From contig MKTY01000016.1 in assembly GCA_001898485.1 (NCBI GenBank), positions 18,327-82,326 on the forward strand: a DNA stretch of 64,000 bases, given 5' to 3'. The notes beneath the pieces were generated by a model. That model made no database searches. It was not told where the DNA came from and worked only from the letters and a program-made list of their open reading frames with translations. Made by a program: the position numbers and the translations under genes. This DNA is from Sphingobacteriales bacterium 46-32. Lineage in GTDB: Bacteria; Bacteroidota; Bacteroidia; Chitinophagales; Chitinophagaceae. Shown piece by piece: positions 54,245-62,921 of the stretch (position 1 is the first letter of the stretch; each line of letters starts with the position of its first letter).

Positions 54245-55039
54245 ATGATGCCCGAAAAAATTGATCAGGTCAGCACCTGCTACATGGGTCCCCAAATCTC
54301 CCCGGAGCAGTTTGTACCCGAACATATCTTTATTTTCCTGGTCAAAGGAAAAATTGAAGGGTATGATGGTTTGCAGAAGCACACCCTTCAGACCGGTCAG
54401 TGTTGCCTGATCCGTAAAAACCGCCTGGCGCGTTATGACAAACATGAAGAAGATGAAGGGGGATTTGAAAAGGTTGTCGTGGTTTTTGAAGAATCTTTTT
54501 TGAAAAACTTTCAGGAAAGACACCGTATACAGGCTACAAAAAGTGCCGACAAAGGAGCATTCATGCGTATTCCCGACCATCCGCTGATCCATCCGTTTAT
54601 TCTTTCGCTTAAACCCTATTATGAATCCTCCGGTCGCATCCGCGAACCTTATGCCAGTGTCAAACGCGAAGAGTTGTTATTGATCTTACTCGAAGCACAA
54701 CCATCACTTACCTCTATCCTGTTCGACTACGGCATTCCACAGAAAATAGACCTGGAAAAATTCATGAACGGGCATTATAAGTTCAATGTGTCTATCGAGC
54801 GCCTCGCTTATATGACAGGACGAAGTCTTTCGGCATTTAAACGCGATTTTGAAAAAATCTTCAACGATACCCCCGGGCGCTGGCTGCTCCAAAAAAGACT
54901 ACAGGAAGCTTATTTTCTTATTATGAAGAAAAAACAAAAACCCTCTTCCTTCTACCTCGACCTCGGCTTTGAAGATCTCTCCCATTTTTCTTTCGCGTTC
55001 AAAAAGAAGTTTGGTATGAATGCGAGTGAGTTGCTATAG
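54245..55039 (+). CDS. AraC-family transcriptional regulator
   Basis: The ATG at 54245 gives a 264-residue protein that starts 2 bp after the previous stop; the ATG at 54221 would overlap the metallohydrolase gene by 22 bp. An N-terminal ligand domain (about 1-150) and a C-terminal HTH_18 (about 180-262) with SIERLAYMTGRSLSAFKRDF, then DLGFEDLSHFSFAFKKKFGM are visible. It probably controls its own operon. Confidence 0.87.
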   Translation: MMPEKIDQVSTCYMGPQISPEQFVPEHIFIFLVKGKIEGYDGLQKHTLQTGQCCLIRKNRLARYDKHEEDEGGFEKVVVVFEESFLKNFQERHRIQATKSADKGAFMRIPDHPLIHPFILSLKPYYESSGRIREPYASVKREELLLILLEAQPSLTSILFDYGIPQKIDLEKFMNGHYKFNVSIERLAYMTGRSLSAFKRDFEKIFNDTPGRWLLQKRLQEAYFLIMKKKQKPSSFYLDLGFEDLSHFSFAFKKKFGMNASELL

Positions 55040-55059
55040 CAGGGATGAGGAAGAAAGAA

Positions 55060-55125
55060 TGTGCTGATGTGCTGATGTGCTGGTGTGCTGATGTGCTGAT
55101 GTGCCGATATGCTAATGTGCTAATG
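55060..55125. repeat. Tandem TGTGCTGA-type repeats
   Basis: About eight degenerate units of TGTGCTGA/TGTGCTGG/TGTGCTAA between the AraC and GntR genes. Same family as at 38.5 and 45.2 kb. A polypyrimidine stretch (CCTTTTACCTTTTGCCC) follows at 55170-55200, and similar ones occur near 47.9 and 52.3 kb. Confidence 0.75.
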
Positions 55126-55238
55126 ATTTCTTCATCTACCCCGCCTCCTATCCCTCCTTCTACCTACCCCCCTCCACCTTTTACCTTTTGCCCTCACCCT
55201 TACTTAAAACTTATCACTTAAAACTTAAAACCTATCCT

Positions 55239-55261
55239 TATCTTTGCAATCATCAGATGAT
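55239..55261 (+). promoter_or_regulatory. -7 element and GntR operator
   Basis: TATCTTTG (55239-55246) fits the Bacteroidota -7 consensus TAnnTTTG. It is followed at once by ATCATC-A-GATGAT (55249-55261), a perfect 6-bp palindrome 15 bp before the GntR start codon; FadR-type proteins bind such short palindromes. Autorepression is likely. Confidence 0.6.
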
Positions 55262-55275
55262 ATGATGTTTTAGCT

Positions 55276-55929
55276 ATGACATTGATAATCAAAAGAAATC
55301 TGGCCGAAGCGGTGGCCGAAAAGCTGCGTGAGCAGATCAGTGCCGGGCAATATGCGGTGGGTGACCAGCTGCCCATAGAGCCGGAGCTGATGAAAAGTTT
55401 TGGGGTGGGCCGATCGAGCATCCGGGAGGCTATCAAGATCCTCAGCATACAGGGATTGCTGGAGGTGCAGCAGGGTCTGGGCACTTTTGTGCGCAATACC
55501 GCCTGTGAAGAGCCATTGAGTACACAGCTTAGCCGTTCACAACTTGAAGACATTGTAGAGGTGCGCTCGCTGCTCGAAGTAAGGATTGCAGAAAAAGCGG
55601 CCGTTCACCGCAGCATTAAACAATTAAAAGTTATGTGCAAATGGCTCTCCGAACGGCAACGATATGCGCAGCAAAACGAGGTGCAACGCTGCATTGAAGC
55701 CGATGTAAATTTTCACACGGCTATTGCCGAAGCCTGTGGTAATACATTGCTCACAGATTTATATAAGGCTACCAGTGTGGAAGTGACCAAATCGCTGATG
55801 AGCCGGCACAGTACAACAACCGCCTTTCTATCATCGCAGCAACTGCACCAGGAGTTATACCGGGCAATCGAAATGAAGGATACAGAACTGGCCGCTACCC
55901 GGGTTAGAGCCATCATTAATAATCATTAA
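55276..55929 (+). CDS. GntR/FadR-family transcriptional regulator
   Basis: A 217-residue protein: HTH at 8-70 (LREQISAGQYAVGDQLPIEP, then SFGVGRSSIREAIKILSIQG) and an FCD ligand domain at 80-215 with the metal-site residues in EADVNFHTAIAEACGN and the last QLHQELYRAI. FCD GntR proteins sense carboxylic acids. The MFS gene 36 bp downstream is on the same strand and is probably its target. Confidence 0.9.
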   Translation: MTLIIKRNLAEAVAEKLREQISAGQYAVGDQLPIEPELMKSFGVGRSSIREAIKILSIQGLLEVQQGLGTFVRNTACEEPLSTQLSRSQLEDIVEVRSLLEVRIAEKAAVHRSIKQLKVMCKWLSERQRYAQQNEVQRCIEADVNFHTAIAEACGNTLLTDLYKATSVEVTKSLMSRHSTTTAFLSSQQLHQELYRAIEMKDTELAATRVRAIINNH

Positions 55930-55965
55930 AAAAGAGCAGCACAGCGCTGCTTCGCAATAGTATTT

Positions 55966-57186
55966 ATGAGTAATACCGTAGCCGCCGGCAATACAACCCG
56001 GCAATCTCAGCAAATCGTCTACCAGATACTTTTCGCCATCAGTTTTTCACATTTTTTAAATGACCTGATTCAGTCTACCATCCCGTCATTATACCCTATA
56101 CTGAAAGGAGAATTTCAATTATCCTTTGCGCAGATCGGCATGATCACGCTGGTATTTCAGCTTACGGCCTCCATTCTTCAACCATTTATAGGCATATATA
56201 CCGACAAACATCCCAATCCGCGTTCGCTGGCCATTGGCATGACGCTTTCTTTAAGTGGTCTGCTGATGCTGGCATTTGCGCATCATTATTATATGGTGCT
56301 GCTTTCGGTCAGTCTCATCGGCATGGGATCATCGGTATTTCATCCGGAAGCATCGCGGGTTGCGCAACTGGCATCGGGTGGTCAAAAGGGACTGGCTCAG
56401 TCCATCTTCCAGGTGGGTGGCAATGCAGGAAGTGCACTGGGACCATTACTCGTTGCTCTGATTGTATTACCATATGGCCAGGCTTATGTGAGTGTGTTTG
56501 CGATTGCTGCTTTTATTGGCATACTGGTTCTCTGGCGCATTGGCACCTGGTATGCAGAAAAAATTGCAGCGCGTAAATCGGCCGGGGCCAGGCAGCCAAT
56601 GGTCAATGTTTCAACCCTGCCCAAACGTAAGATCATTTTCTCTGTGGTCATTCTGCTCATACTGGTTTTCTCTAAATACATCTATCTCACTTCCATGACC
56701 AGTTATTTTACCTTCTTCCTTATCGACAAGTTTCATGTGCCGGTAAAAGACTCACAGCTTTATCTGTTTTTGTTCCTGGCAGCGGTGGCAGTAGGTACTA
56801 TCCTGGGTGGTGGTCTTGGCGACCGGTATGGACGTAAACTGATCATCTGGGTATCGATCCTTGGAGCTGCGCCTTTCACACTTTGCCTCCCCTATCTCCC
56901 ACTTTTCTGGACAATCATCTTTGCGATCATTATCGGGTTGATCATTGCCTCGGCCTTTTCAGCCATCCTCGTTTATGCAACAGATCTGATGCCGGGAAAA
57001 ATCGGTTTGGTAGCCGGTCTCTTCTTTGGCTTTTCATTTGGCATGGGCGGCATCGGGTCAGCAGCATTGGGTGCACTGGCCGATAGCACCAGCATCGCCT
57101 TTGTATTCAGGATCTGTGCATTCCTCCCTTTGATGGGCATCATTACCGGCCTGCTGCCCAATACCAAACCACAGCGGCATGGATAA
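55966..57186 (+). CDS. MFS transporter, fosmidomycin-resistance (Fsr) type
   Basis: A 406-residue transporter of twelve helices. N-terminal ISFSHFLNDLIQSTIPSLYP, GMGSSVFHPEASRVAQLASG and GLAQSIFQVGGNAGSALGPL are signatures of the Fsr subfamily, which exports fosmidomycin and related compounds. Loop 2-3 motif reads GIYTDKHPNPR. The upstream FadR-type regulator and a shared promoter suggest substrate-inducible expression. The natural substrate is unknown. Confidence 0.9.
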   Translation: MSNTVAAGNTTRQSQQIVYQILFAISFSHFLNDLIQSTIPSLYPILKGEFQLSFAQIGMITLVFQLTASILQPFIGIYTDKHPNPRSLAIGMTLSLSGLLMLAFAHHYYMVLLSVSLIGMGSSVFHPEASRVAQLASGGQKGLAQSIFQVGGNAGSALGPLLVALIVLPYGQAYVSVFAIAAFIGILVLWRIGTWYAEKIAARKSAGARQPMVNVSTLPKRKIIFSVVILLILVFSKYIYLTSMTSYFTFFLIDKFHVPVKDSQLYLFLFLAAVAVGTILGGGLGDRYGRKLIIWVSILGAAPFTLCLPYLPLFWTIIFAIIIGLIIASAFSAILVYATDLMPGKIGLVAGLFFGFSFGMGGIGSAALGALADSTSIAFVFRICAFLPLMGIITGLLPNTKPQRHG

Positions 57187-57248
57187 TGCCTGATCAGCAT
57201 TTGTGGTATATTCGGGCAACGTTGTTTTGAATCACAACGGCTGAGGCT

Positions 57249-57662
57249 ATGGCAAAAAGTAAAGACATACATGATCCGCAGGCGGTAGCTGCGTTGATCA
57301 GCCAACTCGAACCGGCACAGGCCAGCCTGATCGAAAGTATCCGGCAGCTTGTATTGTCGGCCGATAAAGAAATAGGCGAACAAATCAAATGGAACTCGCC
57401 CAGTTTCTTCTATACAGGCGATATGAAACCCTTTAATCCCAAAGAATATAAACGGGATATCGTTGTTATAAATATGCGGAAGGGCCAGGCACTGCTCGTT
57501 TTCCCGACAGGAGCCGTTATTAAAGACACTACCGGTCTGCTGGAAGGTGATTATGCTGACGGACGGCGAATGATCACGTTCAAAAACACGGACGAGGTAA
57601 AAGCAAGAGCGAAAGACCTGCAGCAGGTAATCCGGTTATGGCTTAAGCAAGTCGATAAATAA
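57249..57662 (+). CDS. DUF1801-family protein
   Basis: A 137-residue protein with the YdhG-like DUF1801 fold: IRQLVLSADKEIGEQIKWNS, PSFFYTGDMKPFNPKEYKRD, VVINMRKGQALLVFPTGAVI. The family is small, cytoplasmic and without known activity. It precedes a methyltransferase gene by 13 bp. Confidence 0.8.
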   Translation: MAKSKDIHDPQAVAALISQLEPAQASLIESIRQLVLSADKEIGEQIKWNSPSFFYTGDMKPFNPKEYKRDIVVINMRKGQALLVFPTGAVIKDTTGLLEGDYADGRRMITFKNTDEVKARAKDLQQVIRLWLKQVDK

Positions 57663-57675
57663 ACTACATACGCTC

Positions 57676-58197
57676 ATGCCTTCTGTACCCGAACGTTTTA
57701 GCTGGGCTATGTCTTTTTTGCCTGTAAAGCCGCATCACCAGGTGCTGGAAATAGGTTGTGGCAACGGCCTGCTGGCCCAGTTGATCATAGCAGTACTGAA
57801 CAAGGGCTTCATCCTCGGTATCGATCAGTCAGCCCACGCCATTACACAGGCCAGCAAGAGAAATGACGAAGCTATCCGCCAACAAAAAGCAAGGTTTGAA
57901 TGCTGCTCCGTAAAAGAGTTGAACGTGCCTGCCCAAACATATGACCTGATAACCGCTTTCAATACGGCATTTCTATGGAAAACACCCGAGGCTGGCATAG
58001 AAATTCTTACCCGTGCTTTAAAGAAAACCGGAAGGCTCTGCCTGTTTTATCAGGCCCCGTATCCAATCACATTAAAAGAGGCTGAGCCAATTAAACAGGT
58101 ACTGCTCAGCCAGGGTTTCGTCATTGAGACAGTACACCTGCAGCAACTGACAACAAATAATGTGCTGGCATTAATCGCTTCAAAGAAATCTACCTGA
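57676..58197 (+). CDS. Class I SAM-dependent methyltransferase
   Basis: A 173-residue protein with the SAM motif EIGCGNGLLAQL (about 26-37), GIDQSAHAI and DLITAFNTAFLW as the acidic and post-III regions. The length is short, so substrate specificity must come from few insertions; the substrate is unknown. Same operon as the DUF1801 gene. Confidence 0.85.
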   Translation: MPSVPERFSWAMSFLPVKPHHQVLEIGCGNGLLAQLIIAVLNKGFILGIDQSAHAITQASKRNDEAIRQQKARFECCSVKELNVPAQTYDLITAFNTAFLWKTPEAGIEILTRALKKTGRLCLFYQAPYPITLKEAEPIKQVLLSQGFVIETVHLQQLTTNNVLALIASKKST

Positions 58198-58207
58198 CAA
58201 CAGCGGC

Positions 58208-58390
58208 TTATACCTGCGCTGAAGGGCCTTCTTTGCAGGGACCGATATCGGGAAGGCCATGCAGGCTGATAAAGGCACGGGCATCTGCTGCCTTTTGTAC
58301 AAAATGCGGATCATTGCTATAATCCGGCATGTTATCGACTACTTTTATGGTGTGGGAAAAATCATCCACTTTCCAATCTTCTGCTTTCAT
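58208..58390 (-). CDS. Small acidic protein, possible DUF6934 partner
   Basis: A 60-residue frame with MKAEDWKVDDFSHTIKVVDN and a DPHFVQKAADARAFISLHGL segment. The protein-like codon use and its 13-bp distance after the DUF6934-like gene on the same strand support a real small gene, perhaps a partner of that protein. Not recognised. Confidence 0.4.
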   Translation of the reverse strand: MKAEDWKVDDFSHTIKVVDNMPDYSNDPHFVQKAADARAFISLHGLPDIGPCKEGPSAQV

Positions 58391-58403
58391 AATTGTGATT
58401 TTA

Positions 58404-58862
58404 TTAGTTTAAAAATACTGAATTGTCTCTTTGACTGAGGGTAAAAGCCTCATAGTTTTTATCTCTTTCGAAAGGCTCCCATTTATCATTTAAAAAACCA
58501 TGAACATCATAAAAACTACAGATCCTGTCCCAATTTTTATTAATACCCATCTGGTAGAGCCTGGTGCGCGCGGCTGTACTTCCCCTGGCAAACAATACGG
58601 CATAAGGATGATGCTGCATAAAATTCATTACGGCATGTGCCACCGTGACCAGCACTTTATCCCGGTCTCCGTTGTTGCTGACACACTGATCATTGAGGGC
58701 ATTTTTTACATCGCTCCAATCACCAAATGATAGATTGTAGAGATAGGGCGCAATCTTTTCAAAGAGAACAACTTTGCGGATACATCCTGCATCCCCATCG
58801 CTGTAAAACTCAAACTGCTCATGACGGCTATCGGCAACCAACTCATACCTGTTGAGATTCAT
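58404..58862 (-). CDS. DUF6934-family protein
   Basis: I chose the Met at 58862 (MNLNRYELVADSRHEQFEFY); 152 residues. The pattern YELVADSRHEQFEFYSDG, then CIRKVVLFEKI, matches DUF6934 (YxLxxD...FxSxGxxGxIxKxVxF). It is often found with a small downstream protein and may be a toxin-antitoxin-like pair, but that is unproven. Upstream frame to 58958 has no conserved features. Confidence 0.6.
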   Translation of the reverse strand: MNLNRYELVADSRHEQFEFYSDGDAGCIRKVVLFEKIAPYLYNLSFGDWSDVKNALNDQCVSNNGDRDKVLVTVAHAVMNFMQHHPYAVLFARGSTAARTRLYQMGINKNWDRICSFYDVHGFLNDKWEPFERDKNYEAFTLSQRDNSVFLN

Positions 58863-59511
58863 AAACATTCGTTTACACATTTCTGACACACACCCTTTAC
58901 AGGTATGAATATTAAATAACCGGCTGAAGCACAATCTCCTCCTTCTATAGCTTTTCAAAGCAAGGGCAGGTCACTTTCTACACGATTCCTTGCATACCGC
59001 GGAGGGACTTACACCCACCTGCCTGCCTCTATGCACCACCGAAAAAATCATCTCACACAAATCTACACTCCGCGCATACCCTTTTCCAAGGTTTTTTCAC
59101 CAGAAAAAAACGTTTTTTTCTGGCAGGCCTTACCAACCAACAAACAAAGTGAATACCGTAGCCATCAGCGCAACTGCTTATCAGGGAAACATAGGAGGTG
59201 CAAATAGATTTGTCAACTACAGAAAAGCAAGTTTATTGTAATCAGAGCGCTGTATCACTCAATACGAGTGTGCTTCGTTGAGTTTACAGTTTGGTAATGA
59301 TGATTCATCAAGCGCCATTATCAGGAACTGTTGAAAAAAAAAAATCTGACGGAGTTTAACAAAAGAAACAGGCCCGCGAAGCATCGCGGGCCTGTAGTAA
59401 ATTGAAGTATAAAAATGTATCGGAATCGCTTTACAGGCTTTCGCCTCTTTGTTATCCTATTTTTTAGGGATGAAGTAGTAGAATTAATCCAATAAAAAAC
59501 AGAGCATCCCT
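58863..59511. other. Intergenic region
   Basis: About 650 bp without a recognised gene between the DUF6934-like start and the 3' end of the exonuclease gene. It holds the hairpin at 59369-59394. An open frame at 58990-59241 has no protein-like features. Confidence 0.4.
59369..59394 (-). terminator. Terminator of the exonuclease gene
   Basis: CAGGCCCGCGA (59369-59379) pairs perfectly with TCGCGGGCCTG (59384-59394), loop AGCA. Minus-strand reading continues TTTCTTTTG, a T-rich tail, about 120 bp after the exonuclease stop. Confidence 0.75.
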
Positions 59512-60030
59512 TCAAAGTTTTATTTTCAATCCATAATTCTTCTTTATGGCCAATAATGCTTCAGCATTTCCTTTAGCATCATCAACGGGGTTATGGGTAT
59601 GTTTTGTTTTACGCAGGTGTTTGAAAGTTACAAATGTATCCCGTTCGATTCCCTTATACAGGCTGCCCAGATTCTGGGAACTGAATCCAAATGGGTTACT
59701 GCCTGTAAAATGATGAAAATACCAGCAGATAAACATCCAGTCAAAACCATTATTGTCGCTGATAAAGATGGGCCGGTCGCGACAGGTTTCTTTCAGCCAT
59801 TTGGCAAAATCAGTCATCACTTTTGCCGGATCATCAAATGCCTGTGTCTCTTCCCGGCTGTGGCCCGACACGGCCAGTGCTTCAGGAATATATTTATCAG
59901 AGATTGGCTTGAGTTTTCCATAAAACGTTTTATCCAGCGCTTCATCTACCAGCACTGCACCAAAGGAGATCATGGAATAATCGCCCGGTATTGGGCCATC
60001 ACTTTCAATATCCACCATTATATAAGCCAT
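59512..60030 (-). CDS. DEDD-type 3'-5' exonuclease
   Basis: A 172-residue nuclease with DIESDGP (Asp8-Glu10) in motif I, SDNNGFDW in motif II and THNPVDDAKGNAEAL in motif III; the His-Asp spacing fits the DEDDh group of RNases and DNA polymerase epsilon-like exonucleases. It probably degrades single-stranded DNA or RNA ends. It is followed upstream by the DUF4256 gene in the same orientation. Confidence 0.83.
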   Translation of the reverse strand: MAYIMVDIESDGPIPGDYSMISFGAVLVDEALDKTFYGKLKPISDKYIPEALAVSGHSREETQAFDDPAKVMTDFAKWLKETCRDRPIFISDNNGFDWMFICWYFHHFTGSNPFGFSSQNLGSLYKGIERDTFVTFKHLRKTKHTHNPVDDAKGNAEALLAIKKNYGLKIKL

Positions 60031-60056
60031 CAGACATCAGTTTTTTAATAAAATAT

Positions 60057-60632
60057 TTACACACGCAGCATTCCGCGAAAACCACGGGCCGCATAATACG
60101 AATCAGCTCCGTTGTGGTAGACAAATACATGATCATAGCGGCGGTCACAGAAAAGCGCGCCACCCAGTTTGCGGATAGCATCCGGTGTGGCGATCCAGCT
60201 GGAGGTTTTCAGATCAAAGGCCTCCAGTTGCTGCAACTCCCGATACTGCTCTTCTGTAAGCAGGTCAATCCCGATTTCGGCAGCCAGGTCCATCGCGCTG
60301 TTGGCAGGCTTATGCTCCTTCCGTGCATCCAGTGCTTTGCGATCATAGCAGATGCTGCGGCGGCCTTTGGGTGATTCGGCAGCACAATCCACAAAAATGT
60401 ATTCACCCGTTTTCTTATCAAAACCGGTTACATCCGGCTCGCCACCTGTTATTTCCATTTCTTCGAGCGACCAGAGTTTGGCCGGTTTACCTTCCAGCCG
60501 GACCTGTACTTTTGACCAGTCAAGGCCTTTGTGCCGGTGCATATTTTTCTCAAACCGGTTTTTTAACAGTTTCAGCAATTCAGTTGCCTGGTCTGCTGAT
60601 ATTTTTTTTGTAGCTGTTGTCGCTTTTGCCAT
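60057..60632 (-). CDS. DUF4256-family protein
   Basis: A 191-residue protein. The block YDRKALDARKEHKPANSAMD, LLTEEQYRELQQLEAFDLKT, SSWIATPDAIRKLGGALFCD and YDHVFVYHNGADSYYAARGF is diagnostic of DUF4256. It is cytoplasmic; no activity is known. The genes from here to 61646 are a run of small minus-strand enzymes and regulators. Confidence 0.88.
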   Translation of the reverse strand: MAKATTATKKISADQATELLKLLKNRFEKNMHRHKGLDWSKVQVRLEGKPAKLWSLEEMEITGGEPDVTGFDKKTGEYIFVDCAAESPKGRRSICYDRKALDARKEHKPANSAMDLAAEIGIDLLTEEQYRELQQLEAFDLKTSSWIATPDAIRKLGGALFCDRRYDHVFVYHNGADSYYAARGFRGMLRV

Positions 60633-60674
60633 AGTTTATTTTTTCTGTACATCGGCTTACCGATACCGAATGTA

Positions 60675-61253
60675 CTAATCATTCAATCCTTTTCCCTGGA
60701 AAATATGCGGTATATATTTTTCTATCCTGGCTATCCGCGTGGACGACTGTTTAGCTGCCGAGAAAAAAAGCAGGTATCCTCTTTGTCGGCCAGGTGTCAA
60801 CGCCCGAAAGGCTGCTTTCAAACCTGGTACCTTATTCAATTTTTCCTGAAATTCTTTTACTACCGGAAACTCCGGGGTCTTTTTGAAACTGACCTGTTGC
60901 CCGCTTTTTTCGAGGCTGATCACTTCTTTGATATAAGCTTTCAGCACCAATCTTTTCTTTATTACTTCCTGTACGCTGGTAAAGCGGATCTGGCGTGCCG
61001 ACTGTACATTGGCCGTCTGCCGGATCAGGATGCCTTTGGGATCTTTCAATAAAACGCCCTTAAAGAAAAGGAAGGCACAGTATTCCTTAAACCCATGGAT
61101 CAGCACCACATTCTTTTTCTCCCAGGTATAACAGGGTACACCCCATTTGAGTTCCTCAGTCAGCCCGCAGTCGATTGCGATGGCTCTCATCTCCTCCATT
61201 TCGGCGGACCATTTTCCCTCTTTTGCAAAAAAGAAATCGACCTTTGGGTTCAT
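60675..61253 (-). CDS. YdeI/OmpD-associated (DUF1801-type) protein
   Basis: A 192-residue protein with an N-terminal DUF1801-like domain (ELKWGVPCYTWEKKNVVLIH, FKEYCAFLFFKGVLLKDPKG) and a C-terminal OmdA-type helical tail (FREFQE-like FPVVKEFQEKLNKVPGLKAA, then LTPGRQRGYLLFFSAAKQ). The tail PGRQRGYxxxxxxAKxxxTRxxRI is diagnostic of YdeI. Function unknown, sometimes linked to peptide stress. Confidence 0.87.
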   Translation of the reverse strand: MNPKVDFFFAKEGKWSAEMEEMRAIAIDCGLTEELKWGVPCYTWEKKNVVLIHGFKEYCAFLFFKGVLLKDPKGILIRQTANVQSARQIRFTSVQEVIKKRLVLKAYIKEVISLEKSGQQVSFKKTPEFPVVKEFQEKLNKVPGLKAAFRALTPGRQRGYLLFFSAAKQSSTRIARIEKYIPHIFQGKGLND

Positions 61254-61262
61254 CGGATTGGG

Positions 61263-61646
61263 TTATTGAGTAGATAAAACAGGTTTACGGCTGGCCGGTC
61301 TGAAATACCAGGATACGATGGTTAGCGCCAGCAACAACACCGGGCCGAAATATTCCCTTGCCGCATCGTCCATGGCCAGATGGGAGATGATTGCACCAGA
61401 CATGGCAAAGAAAAATCCGGCATAGGCCCATTCCTTCAGCAAAGGAAATTCAGGAATAAGTACAGCAATCACACCCAAAATTTTCCAGATCCCCAGTATA
61501 GTCAGGAAATAAAGCGGATAACCCAGGTGGGTCATCAGTTCCGCCTCTTCTTTTGTTTTCAATAACTGTACCACTCCGGTCGAGAGCATGCCCAGGGCGA
61601 GCCAGCCCGTGGCAATCCAGTAGATGATCTTATTTCGTTTTGACAT
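61263..61646 (-). CDS. DoxX-family membrane protein
   Basis: A 127-residue protein with four helices and the DoxX pattern LGYPLYFLTILGIWKILGVI, EWAYAGFFFAMSGAIISHLA. It is in a run with the SRPBCC and ArsR genes at 6-bp spacing; ArsR-SRPBCC-DoxX operons are common and the ArsR protein probably represses all three. Confidence 0.88.
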   Translation of the reverse strand: MSKRNKIIYWIATGWLALGMLSTGVVQLLKTKEEAELMTHLGYPLYFLTILGIWKILGVIAVLIPEFPLLKEWAYAGFFFAMSGAIISHLAMDDAAREYFGPVLLLALTIVSWYFRPASRKPVLSTQ

Positions 61647-61652
61647 ACCTGT

Positions 61653-62135
61653 TTATTTGAGTTTGCCGATGATTGCCTGCAGGCGGTTATGGGCCATATT
61701 GAGTCCCTGTGCAAAGGGATTTTTCAGCAGCTGATCACGAAGTTCACCCGTCCGGTAAATGATATGCATGCTGAGCCGGCTCCGGTCTTCATCCAGTTTC
61801 TCAAACTCCAGGAACTCCAGCTGCACTTCAAAGGGTGTATTATCCATTTCAAATGTGCGGGTGATCTGCTGATTGGGAATGAACTCATGAAACACACCGT
61901 TGGCCTGAAACAACACATTGCCCTGTGCATCCACCGTCTGGAAGCGCCAGCTGCCGTGTCGCTTCGCCTCCATGCTGACCACCCGGGTGGTGCCGTATTC
62001 GTGCGACATCCACTGTTCAAACAGTTCAGGGTTCGTATGCGCCAGGAAGAGCAATTCCACCGGCAGGTCAAATTCGCGGGTGATTTTAATATCCTGTTTA
62101 CCGCTTTCTGCTGTCAGTTTTGTTTTCAGTTCCAT
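61653..62135 (-). CDS. SRPBCC (AHSA1-like) domain protein
   Basis: A 160-residue START/Bet v1-like fold: ITREFDLPVELLFLAHTNPE, EQWMSHEYGTTRVVSMEAKR, GVFHEFIPNQQITRTFEMDN, GLNMAHNRLQAIIGKLK. It makes a hydrophobic ligand pocket; partners are unknown. 6 bp from the ArsR gene. Confidence 0.9.
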   Translation of the reverse strand: MELKTKLTAESGKQDIKITREFDLPVELLFLAHTNPELFEQWMSHEYGTTRVVSMEAKRHGSWRFQTVDAQGNVLFQANGVFHEFIPNQQITRTFEMDNTPFEVQLEFLEFEKLDEDRSRLSMHIIYRTGELRDQLLKNPFAQGLNMAHNRLQAIIGKLK

Positions 62136-62141
62136 CCTTCC

Positions 62142-62465
62142 TTATTTTTTGGATTTATAGTTTTTCATCACCGCTTCCAGTTTATTGAAACGTTCCTCCC
62201 ACATTTTGCGGAAGGGCTCGATAAAGTCGGCGATTTCTTTCATTTTTTGCGGGTTGAGGTGATAATGAATTTCCCGGCCGTTCTGCTGCTGTTTTAGCAG
62301 CTCGCATTCTGTCAGTATCTGGATATGTTTGGAAATGGTCTGGCGCGAGGAATCGAACTGTTCGGCGATGGCACCGGGTGTCATAGCCTGCAGGGCCAGC
62401 AGGTTAAGGATGGCGCGGCGGGTGGGGTCGGCAATGGCCTGAAATACATCTCTTCGGAGTTCCAT
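62142..62465 (-). CDS. ArsR-family transcriptional regulator
   Basis: I chose the Met at 62465 ([20 protein letters not shown]), not 62486, because two operator-like repeats overlap the upstream part. 107 residues, winged HTH with [40 protein letters not shown]. No Cys metal site is visible, so it is the SRPBCC/DoxX-associated type and not a metal sensor. It heads the operon. Confidence 0.88.
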   Translation of the reverse strand: MELRRDVFQAIADPTRRAILNLLALQAMTPGAIAEQFDSSRQTISKHIQILTECELLKQQQNGREIHYHLNPQKMKEIADFIEPFRKMWEERFNKLEAVMKNYKSKK

Positions 62466-62468
62466 TAT

Positions 62469-62510
62469 GCAGCTATTTGACTGCAAATATATGTGCAGTT
62501 ATTTGACTGC
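62469..62510 (-). promoter_or_regulatory. Two 16-bp operator repeats before the ArsR gene
   Basis: GCAGCTATTTGACTGC (62469-62484) and GCAGTTATTTGACTGC (62495-62510), 26 bp apart, each with inverted ends (GCAG ... CTGC). They sit where the promoter should be and fit autorepression by the ArsR protein. Confidence 0.6.
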
Positions 62511-62597
62511 GCAAATTTTCTTTTATCATCCAAAATGCTTATATCTATAGGTTACTCATAACAATTAAACACGAAAGTTTTCCAAACTACGAAGAAC

Positions 62598-62921
62598 TTA
62601 CTTACTCCTTATCTTTTTTAAGGCCCGTTCTAGAATGAAAGTATCGCCGGGCATATTTTTGTCTACGACGTAATCGGCCCATCTACCATATGCTTTTTTA
62701 ACTAATAAAATACCTTCTTGTGTCAAATCTGAAGCCTTTATACAAGTATCATCATTAATATTCCTAAAATCTTTTACAATCACTTTTGTGGTTAATCCAT
62801 TGTCTTGAAAAAAACGAATGGCAGTTTCAAAATATCTCAATATGACATTATTATCAAAATCATAATTACGAACCTTTTTAGTGTGCCAGCTTACTTTATC
62901 GACTGTAAAATCGTTTTCCAT
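62598..62921 (-). CDS. Immunity-like protein, polymorphic-toxin region
   Basis: A 107-residue soluble protein (VRNYDFDNNVILRYFETAIR, DLTQEGILLVKKAYGRWADY) not matching a named family. It starts inside the TAA stop of a decayed toxin tip (62921-62923), the usual toxin-immunity arrangement. It may neutralise that toxin. Confidence 0.6.
   Translation of the reverse strand: MENDFTVDKVSWHTKKVRNYDFDNNVILRYFETAIRFFQDNGLTTKVIVKDFRNINDDTCIKASDLTQEGILLVKKAYGRWADYVVDKNMPGDTFILERALKKIRSK

Noticed and set aside
58990..59241. 83-residue frame on the plus strand
   Set aside because: Composition and lack of a ribosome site suggest chance; no recognisable motif.
61689..62297. 202-residue frame on the plus strand
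   Set aside because: Antisense to the SRPBCC and ArsR genes, which have clear families.
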